DNA of 64,000 bases, taken from assembly GCA_017163975.1 (NCBI GenBank), contig JAFFSR010000221.1:5580001-5644000 (forward strand), given 5' to 3'. The first letter of the stretch is position 1; each line of letters begins with the position of its first letter. Below are positions 62,801 to 64,000 of this stretch, one piece after another. The stretch comes from Anastatus disparis (lineage: Eukaryota; Arthropoda; Insecta; Hymenoptera; Eupelmidae). Below the pieces are notes generated by a model. That model was not told the origin of the DNA. It saw only the letters and a list, made by a program, of their open reading frames with translations, and ran no database searches. The translations under genes were made by a program, and so were the position numbers.

Positions 62801-64000
62801 ATGTACAGCTGACGCCGCACGGTAACTGATTGTTTCAACGGCTATATGGCAGTAAAGGTCAATATATGTATATATATATATATATTTGTCATGGTCAGTA
62901 CATGTATTATATACGATACGTTACGTGCACTTGTAAACGGTGAAACGTTGTTTCAATCATTATATTGTTTGATTTAATGGCCGCACGATGATTGTTTAAG
63001 CTTTGATTTTGATGCTGTTTCAGGGGCTTGTTTTTATTGATCGTCAAGAGAAATAGTTCAATGATCATATTGTTGGCATAACTTATTGTATTACTTATTT
63101 ATTTTTTTTTTAACAGAGATTTTTCCATTATGTTATTGGTTGATTTGAGATTTTTGAGATCTTTTCATTGTTTTATTGATTAAAAAAATTTATACTTTTG
63201 ATTGAACGAAATTTTATTTTTTTCCTCATTTACATCAAGTTATAAAAACAAAGCTGAATTGTACATATTTATTTTGAATGGATTTAGATTTAGGTATCAA
63301 TAATTATCCAAAGATTTATAAATTTAATCAAAGTATATTGTTCTTGAACAAAGTATGAAAATTTTTCTAATCTCTAAAAAAAATTACTCTAGTATGTCAT
63401 CCGTACATTTTCAAACTTTTGTATTTTGTACGTTTATTTATTTAATATAAGCATCATTCAAAAAGTATAGGATGCAATATATCTTAGTCTAATGGTTAAT
63501 CAAATAGATATTACTATAAGAAAAACATAAATATGTATTTATTTTACTAATTAAACACACTAAAAGTGTATAAATCTCCACTTCTTTTGATCATTTATTC
63601 ACTGAAGTACGTTTTAATAAGTTTTGAAATATATAAGCTAGTTTTAATATTAGCTTAATTTTTATGATACTTTTGTATTGTTTTCATTTCTGAAATGCTT
63701 ACTTTATTGAAATGCAGATCGATATTTTATACGTTTATAAAACCGTAATGAAGAATACTAGATTAGTTTTTTTATTTTAGTAGAATTTCATATAAATGAT
63801 AAATATTTGTAGGTGTATGAACTTTTTCTTACTTGTCAATTCGTTAGTGACGTTACCTTAAGCATAAATTATATACTTGGTGCTGAAGGAAAATCATGAA
63901 TTCATACAGCAAATAATCCTATACCATTGCGAATTTCAATACAATTACTTCAATACTCTTTTACCATTTCACTATTAAAATAATCCAATGATTTTGAATG
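62801..64000. other. Mixed island then AT-rich stretch
   Basis: CpG-containing sequence continues to about 62960 with a TA array at 62866-62885. The rest to the window end is AT-rich with no recognisable gene or repeat. Confidence 0.4.

Noticed and set aside
1..64000. CRISPR array, bacterial operon or phage content
   Set aside because: There are no regularly spaced repeats with unique spacers, no dense coding and no ribosome-binding-site pattern; the DNA is clearly eukaryotic non-coding.

Overview
The window is AT-rich eukaryotic DNA, almost entirely non-coding. No open reading frame exceeds about 120 codons, none resembles a known protein family, and no intron-exon structure could be assembled. 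The composition fits an insect: long A/T homopolymers, TA, GA and CAG microsatellites, CpG not depleted, and a dispersed tRNA-derived SINE. My guess is a hymenopteran such as a parasitoid wasp, but there is no marker gene to confirm this. The window is best read as a large intergenic gap or a very long intron, or as the 3' flank of a gene to the left followed by a gene desert.

The clearest content is repeats. Nine copies or fragments of one SINE of about 200 bp lie on both strands (8372-8582, 16710-16921, 31526-31730, 38430-38617, 49432-49540, 49649-49852, 54906-55108, 59608-59785, 60032-60110). Most complete copies carry a Pol III A box and B box in a tRNA-like head, then a unique tail with a conserved stem-loop and an A-rich 3' end. 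Other mobile DNA includes an 870-bp non-autonomous DNA transposon flanked by TA (13344-14217), a short piggyBac-like MITE (52615-52695), and an unrecognised dispersed family with the core TTATGCAACTAGGGAG (8246, 14635 and 21344).

The most striking locus is 48106-49852. It opens with a nearly perfect palindrome of about 125-bp arms around a 19-nt loop. The right arm runs into a degenerate 65-66-bp tandem array and an ATT microsatellite. A composite repeat follows: a duplicated block of about 135 bp split by an (AATATATT)n array and ended by (ACAG)n. Last comes a head-to-head pair of SINEs. The long hairpin and the inverted SINE pair could both form double-stranded RNA if transcribed.

Elsewhere the sequence alternates between very AT-rich stretches, with no recognisable content, and islands of a few hundred bases that hold CpG, purine or pyrimidine tracts, microsatellites and mixed-complexity sequence (for example 5081-5340, 10561-11460, 20641-20960, 22881-23690, 25061-26480, 53000-53460, 56800-57130). 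The islands are the natural candidates for cis-regulatory elements or unannotated untranslated exons, but sequence alone cannot show this.
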